A DNA stretch of 64,000 nt from the IMG/VR virus record IMGVR_UViG_3300037246_000990, positions 1 to 64,000 of that record; one strand, written 5' to 3'. A program made the position numbers and the translations under genes. This stretch comes from a virus. Positions 39,752 through 45,493 of this stretch are shown piece by piece. Positions within the stretch are counted from its first letter, which is position 1; the number at the start of each line of letters is the position of its first letter. The notes under the pieces are model-generated. The model did not search any database, had not been told where the DNA came from, and was given only the letters and a program-made list of their open reading frames with translations.

Positions 39752-40048
39752 ATGACCAAGACACAACTGAAGGCAGCAAAGGCGGAACTCAAACGGATCA
39801 ATGACTTCATCGCAAAGCACGAACTCGGCGCCGGAGGGTTCGAAATCACAGAGAACGTGGTGAACACCAAGGCCCACGGTGAACGCTACGTGTTCGTGAA
39901 GCTCGACAAGGACGACTTGAAGCTGCGTAAGCAGCTCAAGGGTATTCGCTACGGTGAGCAGGGGCGAGGTAAGGCACGCTGGAACCGCGAAGCGATGCTC
40001 TGGAGCATCAAGGCATCGGCGCTCGATGGCACCGTGTTCGGGTCGTAG
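39752..40048 (+). CDS. Hypothetical protein, paralogue of 43088-43474
   Basis: 98 aa from ATG 39752 (AGGAAGGAGAACACC upstream; ATG 39722 is an alternative). KAELKRINDFIAKHE at the start and GIRYGEQGRGKARWNREAML followed by WSIKA near the end. The 43088 protein has KAELKRLNAFIGSEQ and KIRFGKNKRGKARFNKKAGA followed by WSIQT. The shared basic RGKARxN segment may bind nucleic acid. Function unknown. Confidence 0.7.
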   Translation: MTKTQLKAAKAELKRINDFIAKHELGAGGFEITENVVNTKAHGERYVFVKLDKDDLKLRKQLKGIRYGEQGRGKARWNREAMLWSIKASALDGTVFGS

Positions 40049-40049
40049 C

Positions 40050-40115
40050 GTGGAGATCCTAGTCTGTCTGATAGTCGTCATGGTACTGTACCTATGCCTT
40101 CGTGACGGCTGCTAA
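40050..40115 (+). CDS. Tiny membrane peptide (21 aa, GTG start)
   Basis: GTG at 40050 gives MEILVCLIVVMVLYLCLRDG plus C. Almost entirely hydrophobic, fitting one transmembrane helix. No strong ribosome site, but close to the preceding stop. Similar tiny membrane peptides occur at 42605 and 47627. Confidence 0.35.
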   Translation: MEILVCLIVVMVLYLCLRDGC

Positions 40116-40137
40116 AGCTGATCTGGCAGCATAGTAA

Positions 40138-40193
40138 CATAGCTCAAAGGCACAAAGGGTACCATTAACGACCTTTGTAGCCTTTGGTCTATG
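40138..40193 (+). ncRNA. Nested hairpin element, copy 1
   Basis: CATAG...CTATG closes a stem; inside, CAAAGGC pairs with GCCTTTG and ACAAAGG with CCTTTGT, around a loop GTACCATTAACGA. Followed 34 bases later by the gene at 40227. Identical over about 60 bases to copy 2. Stem changes in copy 3 are compensatory, which supports a base-paired RNA rather than a chance inverted repeat. Confidence 0.75.
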
Positions 40194-40226
40194 ATGCATA
40201 CCGCATTGTAGCCACAAGAGGGTATT

Positions 40227-40439
40227 ATGAAATACATAACAAAGCCGGAAAAGGCCGAGGCTGAAGTGACGACAAAGACCACCGACGAGGGTGTGAACGT
40301 GATCATCAATGGGTGCGTTGTGTTGGCGTTCAAGAATGGCGACGACAGAGTGCAGCTCATCAAAGGTGTCAGTGAGGCCAGGACAGGGCTTCGGACGGAC
40401 AATGTTGGGCTTGTCTTTGTCAACGTGTGTGCTGAGTAG
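40227..40439 (+). CDS. Hypothetical protein (70 aa)
   Basis: Beta-rich (EVTTKTTDEGVNVIINGCVV, DNVGLVFVNVCAE). CACAAGAGG upstream acts as ribosome site. First gene after nested hairpin copy 1. No family recognised. Confidence 0.6.
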   Translation: MKYITKPEKAEAEVTTKTTDEGVNVIINGCVVLAFKNGDDRVQLIKGVSEARTGLRTDNVGLVFVNVCAE

Positions 40440-40455
40440 GAGAGCGAAGCTCTCC
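40439..40455 (+). repeat. Short perfect hairpin followed by CCACAAGAGG, copy A
   Basis: GGAGAGC-GAA-GCTCTCC overlaps the stop of the preceding gene and is followed by AAGGCCACAAGAGG. Copy B is at 41074. CCACAAGAGG also occurs at 40212 before the 40227 gene. No T tract, so more likely a processing or stability element than a terminator. Confidence 0.6.
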
Positions 40456-40486
40456 CCAAGGCCACAAGAGGCTCGAATGACGTTAT

Positions 40487-40583
40487 CATAGCTCAATGGC
40501 GCAAGGCTCGGTGCCCTCAACGAAGCAGGGTCCGGGAGCCTATAACGGCAAACCGAAAGGGGCCTTGTTGCCATTGGTCTATG
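40487..40583 (+). ncRNA. Nested hairpin element, diverged copy 4 with insertion
   Basis: Outer CATAG/CTATG and CAATGGC/GCCATTG are kept, with GCAAGGC/GCCTTGT inside. The loop is enlarged by about 40 bases that form their own stems (GGCTC/GAGCC, GCCCT/AGGGT). The text GTGCCCTCAACGA resembles the conserved loop of other copies. An alternative pairing CGTTAT (40481)/ATAACG (40542) exists. Immediately followed by leader motif copy 1. Confidence 0.6.
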
Positions 40584-40591
40584 CTGTGTTG

Positions 40592-40613
40592 GTACTAGGA
40601 GTATTTACTGTAA
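40592..40613 (+). promoter_or_regulatory. 22-base leader motif, copy 1
   Basis: GTACTAGGAGTATTTACTGT followed by AA, 49 bases upstream of the ATG at 40641. Consensus with copies at 41132 and 42549 is GTACTAGGRGTATTTACTGT. Followed by a T-rich stretch containing CTTTGCC. Confidence 0.7.
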
Positions 40614-40640
40614 TTCTTTGCCTTTATTCGAGGTTCAACC

Positions 40641-40736
40641 ATGATATTGAAATGTCCTAAGTGCGGCAAGACAGTGAAAACGTGGTGGTCGGCTGTCGTA
40701 GGGTGCCTAAGGTGCAGACCACTGACCATTGGGTAG
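40641..40736 (+). CDS. Tiny zinc-ribbon protein (31 aa)
   Basis: MILKCPKCGKTVKTWWSAVV then GCLRCRPLTIG: C-x2-C and C-x2-C, 14 residues apart, the smallest possible zinc ribbon. Preceded by leader motif copy 1 and immediately followed by nested hairpin copy 2 (one base overlaps none of the coding). Ribosome site GAGGTTCAACC. Confidence 0.55.
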   Translation: MILKCPKCGKTVKTWWSAVVGCLRCRPLTIG

Positions 40737-40792
40737 CATAGCTCAAAGGCACAAAGGGTACCATTAACGACCTTTGTAGCCTTTGGTCTATG
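40737..40792 (+). ncRNA. Nested hairpin element, copy 2
   Basis: Same sequence as copy 1 from CATAG to ATGCA. Starts directly after the stop of the 31-aa gene and lies 33 bases before the ATG of the gene at 40826. Identity to copy 1 means recent duplication or strong constraint. Confidence 0.75.
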
Positions 40793-40825
40793 ATGCACTG
40801 GGTATCATAGTCACAGGAGTGTCAA

Positions 40826-41074
40826 ATGAAAGTTCATATGGTAGTCCGCATAGATAGCTATGGTGTCACAATCATCGGGCCATTCAAAGACCGCGAAGCA
40901 GCCAAGCAGTATCAGGAGCGCAGAGTCAAGCTTCTGAGAGAGGAAGAGGTCAAAGGGATAAGTCTTCGAGGGGGAGTGGCGTTCCTCATCAATACGGTCA
41001 ACGAGCCCATAGAATCACTGATGGTCGAAGAGGCCAAAGCCAAGACCTGTGGCTGCTGTGAGCACGGGAAGTAG
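40826..41074 (+). CDS. Hypothetical protein with C-terminal CGCC
   Basis: 82 aa. VRIDSYGVTIIGPFKDREAA is an alpha/beta start (the GPF text recurs at 41575), then a helix and ISLRGGVAFLINTVNEPIES. Ends KTCGCCEHGK, a C-x-C-C tail also seen at 41800 and 46512. ACAGGAGTG upstream. Function unknown. Confidence 0.6.
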   Translation: MKVHMVVRIDSYGVTIIGPFKDREAAKQYQERRVKLLREEEVKGISLRGGVAFLINTVNEPIESLMVEEAKAKTCGCCEHGK

Positions 41075-41090
41075 GAGAGCGTAGTTCTCC
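41074..41090 (+). repeat. Short hairpin followed by CCACAAGAGG, copy B
   Basis: GGAGAGC-GTA-GTTCTCC; the pairing is kept using a G-T pair where copy A has G-C. Followed by CAAGGCCACAAGAGG as in copy A. Lies at the stop of the 40826 gene. Confidence 0.6.
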
Positions 41091-41131
41091 CAAGGCCACA
41101 AGAGGACTAGAGATCAAGAGGGTAGGTCTTG

Positions 41132-41153
41132 GTACTAGGGGTATTTACTGTGA
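41132..41153 (+). promoter_or_regulatory. 22-base leader motif, copy 2
   Basis: GTACTAGGGGTATTTACTGT followed by GA, 62 bases before the ATG at 41194, with a T-rich stretch (TATTTTCTTTGG) and ATAGGAGAC before the start. Confidence 0.7.
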
Positions 41154-41193
41154 GTTGGGTATTTTCTTTGGATTCTTTGACATAGGAGACGAC

Positions 41194-41400
41194 ATGCGAA
41201 GAAGCAAAGGTTCAGGGCTCAACAACCTTGAACTGATGGTAGACGCTGGTATGCCCTTGAAGAAGGCGCTTCAAGACGCCGACGCTCAGATTGAGTGGGC
41301 TCAAAACATATACCCCGAGGTCGTGTCATTCCGTTGGTATCGGAGGTTGCATGGCCTTCGAGCGGGTATCATCAGGTCATTGAAGGTTGAAGGGAGGTAG
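41194..41400 (+). CDS. Hypothetical protein (68 aa)
   Basis: From ATG 41194 (TAGGAGACGAC). MRRSKGSGLNNLELMVDAGM then helices; LQDADAQIEWAQNIYP and VSFRWYRRLHGLRAGI. Possibly DNA-binding. Under leader motif copy 2. Confidence 0.6.
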   Translation: MRRSKGSGLNNLELMVDAGMPLKKALQDADAQIEWAQNIYPEVVSFRWYRRLHGLRAGIIRSLKVEGR

Positions 41401-41401
41401 T

Positions 41402-41587
41402 ATGATCTCAAACATCGAGATGCGAAGGGACACATTAAAGCTGGTAGCTGAGAAGCTACAACGAATCGACCTGGTGGAGGCTGCCATGGACATAGTAGCC
41501 TTCAAGCTGGCAGCAAGGGCCATGATGGTCGAGCTGGAGCTGGACAGAGGGCTCAGTAAGGGACAGGGGCAGCGATGTGGGTCTTAG
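41402..41587 (+). CDS. Hypothetical helical protein (61 aa)
   Basis: From ATG 41402 behind GGGAGGTAGT. IEMRRDTLKLVAEKLQRIDL and VEAAMDIVAFKLAARAMMVE form long helices. No family recognised. Confidence 0.55.
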   Translation: MISNIEMRRDTLKLVAEKLQRIDLVEAAMDIVAFKLAARAMMVELELDRGLSKGQGQRCGS

Positions 41588-41790
41588 TCATACAAGGTGA
41601 CTGTGGCGTTGCTGTCTGTAACCCACCAACAGGTAGCATTCTTGCAACGAAGGTGATCGGTCCTTTTCGCACTGAACTGGGAGCGATGCAGCATTGTGAT
41701 AAGTTTTACAGTGGGCTCACCTCCGAGGACAATGTGATTCAGGCTACGGTGATGTTTGCTGATAGCCCTGAAGAACTGACTGTGAACTAG
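41575..41790 (+). CDS. Hypothetical protein (71 aa)
   Basis: MWVLVIQGDCGVAVCNPPTG, then TKVIGPFRTELGAMQHCDKF, which resembles IIGPFKDREAAKQYQ of the 40826 gene. May be distant relatives sharing a small alpha/beta domain. Overlaps the preceding gene by 13 bases. Confidence 0.55.
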   Translation: MWVLVIQGDCGVAVCNPPTGSILATKVIGPFRTELGAMQHCDKFYSGLTSEDNVIQATVMFADSPEELTVN

Positions 41791-41799
41791 GAGGTGCGT

Positions 41800-42021
41800 A
41801 TGCTGTTGACTGAGGTAATCTCTGAGGTGATAGCTGAGTACCCCAAGGGTGACTGGTGCTTCTTGGTTGGTGAGATCATGCGTCGAACGGAAGGGATCCA
41901 TGAACCTTGGATAGTAATGGCTGGACTCGAACGACAAGGGAGGACGATGACAAAGGCAGAGTACGAGGAACATAGGCGTAGGTACGACAATGGTTGTAAG
42001 TGCTGTCCTCAAGAGATATAA
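41800..42021 (+). CDS. Hypothetical protein with C-terminal CKCC
   Basis: 73 aa from ATG 41800 (GTG 41794 two codons earlier is an alternative). EVISEVIAEYPKGDWCFLVG, MRRTEGIHEPWIVMAGLERQ, then TKAEYEEHRRRYDNGCKCCP. The region AEYEEHRRRY-x4-CKCCP parallels the end of the 46512 gene. Confidence 0.6.
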   Translation: MLLTEVISEVIAEYPKGDWCFLVGEIMRRTEGIHEPWIVMAGLERQGRTMTKAEYEEHRRRYDNGCKCCPQEI

Positions 42022-42032
42022 CAGGAGACACG

Positions 42033-42263
42033 ATGAGCGAGAAATACAAGTCTTGTAAGAAGGCCGTATACCAACACGGAGAAGTCATGTTCATCGAACC
42101 TATGCCAGCAATAGAAGCTGAGCGCATAGTTAGATCCCTAAGAGAGAGATGGCCTGGGTGGTGGGTGGACTGGCACTACGCCGCAGGGAGAGCGGTGTTT
42201 AAGAAGCTTCGCAAACCGTGGTGGCTACGAATCTTCTGTGGTCGCAACATGAACGATGACTAA
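42033..42263 (+). CDS. Hypothetical protein (76 aa)
   Basis: From ATG 42033 (CAGGAGACACG). Basic and Trp-rich C-terminal half (RERWPGWWVDWHYAAGRAVF, KKLRKPWWLRIFCGR). Could associate with membrane or nucleic acid. Not recognised. Confidence 0.55.
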   Translation: MSEKYKSCKKAVYQHGEVMFIEPMPAIEAERIVRSLRERWPGWWVDWHYAAGRAVFKKLRKPWWLRIFCGRNMNDD

Positions 42264-42272
42264 GGAGACCCA

Positions 42273-42539
42273 ATGAAGCAGGGAACAACGCATACCTGTC
42301 ACCCGCACATGGGGACTGGCTGGTACCTTGGTGGCCCTGAAGGGGACATCATGGGCATGATGGAGATGAAAGGCTCCAGTAGTGCGCTCGGCCTCGTACC
42401 CACTGCATGGATACAGTACCCTGGGTACTCCGCTGAGTTGATGACAGGCTTTGAAGGACTCGTGAAAATGACTTTGAAGGCGGCAGATAAGGTTGACATG
42501 GTGGTGGACATGACAGTGGACTCAATACACAGGAGCTAG
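42273..42539 (+). CDS. Hypothetical protein (88 aa)
   Basis: MKQGTTHTCHPHMGTGWYLG then a Gly/Met-rich stretch and a C-terminal helix (FEGLVKMTLKAADKVDMVV). AAGGAGACCCA upstream. Not recognised. Confidence 0.55.
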   Translation: MKQGTTHTCHPHMGTGWYLGGPEGDIMGMMEMKGSSSALGLVPTAWIQYPGYSAELMTGFEGLVKMTLKAADKVDMVVDMTVDSIHRS

Positions 42540-42548
42540 GTAGCCTCT

Positions 42549-42570
42549 GTACTAGGGGTATTTACTGTAA
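42549..42570 (+). promoter_or_regulatory. 22-base leader motif, copy 3
   Basis: GTACTAGGGGTATTTACTGT followed by AA, 56 bases before the ATG at 42605; then GTTTGTTGCTTTTCCTTTGC and CATAGGAGAC. Confidence 0.7.
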
Positions 42571-42604
42571 GTTTGTTGCTTTTCCTTTGCCATAGGAGAC
42601 TCGA

Positions 42605-42682
42605 ATGATCGTTTTCATCTGTGTTGTCGTGGTTCTAGGTGTGACCAGTGCTGCCTCGTTGTGGTGGGGCTCTGAGGCATGA
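42605..42682 (+). CDS. Tiny membrane peptide (25 aa)
   Basis: MIVFICVVVVLGVTSAASLW then WGSEA: a single hydrophobic helix. Strong ribosome site ATAGGAGAC; ATGA overlap with the next family member. Directly under leader motif copy 3, so this is probably translated. Confidence 0.5.
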   Translation: MIVFICVVVVLGVTSAASLWWGSEA

Positions 42683-42918
42683 CAACTCAGTACGTTATCT
42701 CAGCGCTGTTCACACTGGGTGACTGGTGTATCAGCAGCGACCCAACGGCACTACCTCGACACTATGCAGCTCATCGCTGTCCTGGTAAACACACGTACAC
42801 AACATGGGCTTGGGCTGTACCAGACTCTAGATTTAACAGGTTCGTGTGTTACTACTGCCATGAGTCTGTGCCTGATGAGATACAAGGGCTACTGGTCTTG
42901 CTCTCATCAAAGATATAA
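42679..42918 (+). CDS. H-C/C-x2-C family, member 18
   Basis: 79 aa. FTLGDWCIS, AAHRCPG, VCYYC, VPDEIQGLLVLL. Shares the LFTLGDW start with members 19 and 20, forming a second subgroup. Coupled to a tiny membrane peptide. Confidence 0.78.
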   Translation: MTTQYVISALFTLGDWCISSDPTALPRHYAAHRCPGKHTYTTWAWAVPDSRFNRFVCYYCHESVPDEIQGLLVLLSSKI

Positions 42919-42926
42919 CGGGTGAG

Positions 42927-42955
42927 TTGACAACCTGCTCGATTTGTGTCATAAT
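42927..42955 (+). promoter_or_regulatory. Consensus sigma-70 promoter
   Basis: -35 TTGACA (perfect), 17-base spacer, -10 CATAAT. Different from the TTGCAA set used elsewhere. Followed by a 130-base structured leader and the gene at 43088. Confidence 0.75.
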
Positions 42956-42959
42956 GTGG

Positions 42960-43087
42960 GGCAGATCGACCGGCAGATTCATTGAGGTGTGTGTCTCAAT
43001 GGATGTGTTGGTCAATGAGGTCAGCACACTGAGGGTTAGCTTGGTGGGCATAGTGCCACACTGAGAGGCCCTCAATAGGAGAATCAA
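42960..43087 (+). ncRNA. Structured 5' leader
   Basis: CATTGAG-GTGTGTGT-CTCAATG is a perfect seven-pair stem; further on TGAGGG/CCCTCA encloses GGCA-TAG-TGCC. The leader separates the promoter at 42927 from the ATG at 43088, whose ribosome site (ATAGGAG) lies just after the last stem. May control translation; no known riboswitch recognised. Confidence 0.5.
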
Positions 43088-43474
43088 ATGCCCAAGAAGA
43101 TGAGCGTCAAAGAAATGAAAGCCGAACTCAAACGACTCAATGCCTTCATCGGCAGCGAGCAAGGCTCGAAGTCCGAAGGGAATTTCGGACGAGTCATCGG
43201 ATACCGGAACGACAAGAACAGCGACGAGTACGGTACTGAGTACACGTTCATGGAGTTCGTGGACGCCAACGACGTGCCTCTCGGTTCCCCTCGGGGCAAC
43301 TCGGAGGCCGAAGAGGTGCTGAAGGCGATTAAGAAGATCCGCTTCGGCAAGAACAAGCGAGGAAAGGCACGGTTCAACAAGAAGGCCGGTGCTTGGAGCA
43401 TCCAGACCGAGCACGTCCCGTCTTTCGTAACGATGGGTACCAAGAACAAGGCGGGTAAGTTCACAGCCAAGTAG
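43088..43474 (+). CDS. Hypothetical protein, paralogue of 39752-40048
   Basis: 128 aa. VKEMKAELKRLNAFIGSEQG, a middle part with DEYGTEYTFMEFVDANDVPL, and KKIRFGKNKRGKARFNKKAG followed by WSIQT. Very basic C-terminal third. Strong own promoter plus leader suggests abundant expression. Could be a nucleic-acid binding protein. Confidence 0.7.
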   Translation: MPKKMSVKEMKAELKRLNAFIGSEQGSKSEGNFGRVIGYRNDKNSDEYGTEYTFMEFVDANDVPLGSPRGNSEAEEVLKAIKKIRFGKNKRGKARFNKKAGAWSIQTEHVPSFVTMGTKNKAGKFTAK

Positions 43475-43485
43475 CATAGATGTAG

Positions 43486-43561
43486 CAGGAGTTAGTTTAA
43501 CAAGGTAAAACAGTGGGTTGTGGCCCCGCCGAAGTGGGTTCGAGTCCTACACTCCTGACCA
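43486..43561 (+). tRNA. tRNA-His (anticodon GTG)
   Basis: 76 bases with encoded CCA. Acceptor CAGGAGT/ACTCCTG (7 of 7 pairs), D stem GTTT/AAAC, anticodon stem GTGGG/CCCGC with loop TTGTGGC, T stem GTGGG/CCTAC with loop TTCGAGT. The discriminator is A73; most bacteria have C73 pairing with G-1, and A73 is known from many alphaproteobacteria. Sits between two genes, seven bases before nested hairpin copy 3. Confidence 0.9.
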
Positions 43562-43567
43562 CAGTTC

Positions 43568-43623
43568 GATAGCTCAATGGCACAGAGGGTACCATCAGCG
43601 ACCTCTGGAGCCATTGGCCTATG
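43568..43623 (+). ncRNA. Nested hairpin element, copy 3 with compensatory changes
   Basis: ATAG/CTAT, CAATGGC/GCCATTG and CAGAGG/CCTCTG around loop GTACCATCAGCGA. Compared with copies 1 and 2, an A-T pair became T-A in the middle stem and an A-T pair became G-C in the inner stem. Lies 31 bases before the gene at 43654. Confidence 0.75.
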
Positions 43624-43653
43624 GTGCATGAGGTGCCATGTAGAGGAGACAAC

Positions 43654-43818
43654 ATGAAACAAATAGAACGAATGTGGTTCAAGAAGGCTCTGAGACTGGC
43701 AACCAGAGGCCCCAAGGGTAGCAAGGGTGTCTGGGTGTACTTGGAGAACGACAAGAGGCCGACGCTGGTGCATCCGAACTACAGCCTGTCCCGAGGGCTG
43801 ATCCAGGGGAGGTGGTAG
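43654..43818 (+). CDS. Small basic protein (54 aa)
   Basis: From ATG 43654 (AGAGGAGACAAC). MKQIERMWFKKALRLATRGP then VWVYLENDKRPTLVHPNYSL. Downstream of nested hairpin copy 3. Not recognised. Confidence 0.55.
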   Translation: MKQIERMWFKKALRLATRGPKGSKGVWVYLENDKRPTLVHPNYSLSRGLIQGRW

Positions 43819-43946
43819 TGAGGGTTGCGATGGCGTTGTTCATAGCGATGGTCGCTGGGTTTTTCTACCTTGCGATGTCGTTCGACATCTCAGAGTACCG
43901 AAGCACTGACCTACCGCAAGGGGTGTTCCCTTGCGAGCTGTTGTAG
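43818..43946 (+). CDS. Small membrane protein (42 aa, GTG start)
   Basis: GTG overlaps the previous stop (TAGTG). MRVAMALFIAMVAGFFYLAM is a transmembrane helix; the rest (SFDISEYRSTDLPQGVFPCE) would be outside. GGGGAGGTGG serves as ribosome site. Confidence 0.5.
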   Translation: MRVAMALFIAMVAGFFYLAMSFDISEYRSTDLPQGVFPCELL

Positions 43947-43958
43947 CATGGAGGTAGC

Positions 43959-44120
43959 ATGGAGTATTATGTACTGCTGGTCAAGGTGGCAACGGGAGCC
44001 AACAAGTACCTTGTTGTGTTTCAAGACGACGACACTGGTGCTTTGGTGTTGTATGACAAGTGGGACGATGAGGTAGGTGCCTTGGCGATGGCTGAGTACC
44101 TCAACAGTGGCAAAGGGTAG
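43959..44120 (+). CDS. Hypothetical protein (53 aa)
   Basis: MEYYVLLVKVATGANKYLVV then FQDDDTGALVLYDKWDDEVG and a short helix. Compact alpha/beta, acidic. ATGGAGGTAGC upstream. No family recognised. Confidence 0.55.
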   Translation: MEYYVLLVKVATGANKYLVVFQDDDTGALVLYDKWDDEVGALAMAEYLNSGKG

Positions 44121-44128
44121 GAGACACG

Positions 44129-44350
44129 ATGGTAGACCTAGAAGCAGACATCGAAGGCTTGAAGGCTAAGATCGAGGCGCTTCAAAGATCAAAGAGGCGT
44201 ATGATCAAGGCTCACATGGGTCTCATCAAGGAGAACAAACGCAAGAAGAGGCAAGCTAAGAGGCTGGCCCAGATGCTGGAAGCAGGAGAAAATCTCTACG
44301 GTAGCTACGCAGACTGGACAGCGGAGCAGTTCGGAGAGGCACCGAAGTGA
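44129..44350 (+). CDS. Coiled-coil protein (73 aa)
   Basis: VDLEADIEGLKAKIEALQRS and MGLIKENKRKKRQAKRLAQM are a basic coiled coil; the end LYGSYADWTAEQFGEAPK is different. TAGGAGACACG upstream. Next gene starts inside its end. Confidence 0.6.
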   Translation: MVDLEADIEGLKAKIEALQRSKRRMIKAHMGLIKENKRKKRQAKRLAQMLEAGENLYGSYADWTAEQFGEAPK

Positions 44351-44625
44351 CAGCCTCGCCCGCTGCTTTGTTTACTCTGGGTGACTGGAGTATACACACG
44401 GACTCGAACACCGTGGAAGGCCCTAAATTCTACGCAAACCATAAGTGTACGAAGTACAACACGCAGCCAGCAGGCCGGGGTCTGTTGGCTGAGTATGTAA
44501 TGAGTCGGTTTGCGTGGGTCAAGGAGGATGATGGTTTCAAGTGCTATTACTGCCAAAAGCATGTGCCTGATGAGATACAAGGGATGCTGCTGATGTTCTG
44601 GTCGGGTATCAAAGGGAGTCGGTGA
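44347..44625 (+). CDS. H-C/C-x2-C family, member 19 (GTG start)
   Basis: 92 aa. GTG at 44347 overlaps the preceding stop. LFTLGDWSI, YANHKCT, KCYYC, VPDEIQGMLLMF. Pairs with member 20: both have LFTLGDWSI and YYANHKC-like text, so they are a recent tandem duplicate. Confidence 0.78.
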   Translation: MTASPAALFTLGDWSIHTDSNTVEGPKFYANHKCTKYNTQPAGRGLLAEYVMSRFAWVKEDDGFKCYYCQKHVPDEIQGMLLMFWSGIKGSR

Positions 44626-44888
44626 TGGCCGAGACTTTGTTTACTCTGGGTGACTGGAGTATCGTGGATAACTATGAAGAAGAGTGCTTTGAGTACTACG
44701 CAAATCATAAGTGTGACCTCAAAGAATACAAGAGGGTACGCAAGCTAACCAACACTGCAGAGGTTAGACCTGGAAGCTATGCTTGGTTCAGCACGGACGA
44801 TCCAAATGTTTGTTACTACTGCTGTGTGCCTGTGCCTGCTGAGATCCAAGGTTTGATGGTGCTGCTCATGGCAGGAGTCAGGAGGTAA
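44625..44888 (+). CDS. H-C/C-x2-C family, member 20
   Basis: 87 aa from ATG 44625 (TGATG overlap; GTG three bases earlier also possible). TLFTLGDWSIV, YYANHKCD, VCYYCC, VPAEIQGLMVLL. Basic central loop (KEYKRVRKL). Confidence 0.78.
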   Translation: MAETLFTLGDWSIVDNYEEECFEYYANHKCDLKEYKRVRKLTNTAEVRPGSYAWFSTDDPNVCYYCCVPVPAEIQGLMVLLMAGVRR

Positions 44889-44889
44889 C

Positions 44890-45057
44890 ATGAACGACAC
44901 ACTCGCAGTAAGAATCGAACTACTCAAGGCAGAGGTAGCGAAGCAGAAGCTAGCTGCTTTGGAGCGTGACATGGATGATGCCATAGTACTAGCGTATCGT
45001 GCTGGTGTCTTGGCATGTCATCCGAACTTTCATTGGCGTGACCTGGAGGTACAGTGA
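44890..45057 (+). CDS. Small helical protein (55 aa)
   Basis: MNDTLAVRIELLKAEVAKQK then LAALERDMDDAIVLAYRAGV: one long amphipathic helix. GTCAGGAGGTAAC is a very strong ribosome site. Unknown. Confidence 0.6.
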   Translation: MNDTLAVRIELLKAEVAKQKLAALERDMDDAIVLAYRAGVLACHPNFHWRDLEVQ

Positions 45058-45182
45058 TGCTAAGTGATGTGCAGTTGCTTGAGGCCATAGGAGAGCGAGG
45101 AAAGAATCGAGATACAATACTACGGCTACGCATCGCACTACTAAGTGCACTAGCCTGCTTGCTACTGCATGTGATACCATGA
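45057..45182 (+). CDS. Small membrane protein (41 aa)
   Basis: MLSDVQLLEAIGERGKNRDT then a hydrophobic C-terminal helix (ILRLRIALLSALACLLLHVI). TGATG overlap before and ATGA overlap after. Tail-anchored layout. Confidence 0.5.
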   Translation: MLSDVQLLEAIGERGKNRDTILRLRIALLSALACLLLHVIP

Positions 45183-45493
45183 GTAAACCCGCCGGGTTCA
45201 GGCACTCCGAGATGTTCGTAGACGATACCTACCTAGAGCTAGAAGATAATTGGATGATACATAGGTATCGAAACCTCGGTGGCCGATGGAATGCTGGTGC
45301 TAGACACAAGCACGTTAATGATGCAAGATGTACCGGCACCAACTCAATAGACTCTGTGTATGCCTACCTCGACCATGATGCGGATGATGGCTGGAGCTGC
45401 ATGGTGTGTGGAGAGACAGCACCCGACCGAGTACTAGGGATGGAAAAGTTGGTTCAATACGGTAACAGGTGTGAAAACGAGGAGACACGATGA
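45179..45493 (+). CDS. H-C/C-x2-C family, member 21
   Basis: 104 aa. EDNWMIH, then ARHKHVNDARC (His and Cys spaced further apart than usual), SCMVC, APDRVLGMEKL. Acidic tail. A diverged copy. Confidence 0.7.
   Translation: MSKPAGFRHSEMFVDDTYLELEDNWMIHRYRNLGGRWNAGARHKHVNDARCTGTNSIDSVYAYLDHDADDGWSCMVCGETAPDRVLGMEKLVQYGNRCENEETR

Noticed and set aside
40481-40548. Cloverleaf-like fold with CGTTAT/ATAACG ends, considered as a tRNA
   Set aside because: No proper T arm or seven-base anticodon loop could be drawn; the copy fits better as a diverged nested hairpin element.
40092-40798. Minus-strand frames encoding similar peptides (RPKATKVVNGTLCAFEL)
   Set aside because: The similarity comes from the nested hairpin repeats; stem changes preserve pairing rather than the peptide.
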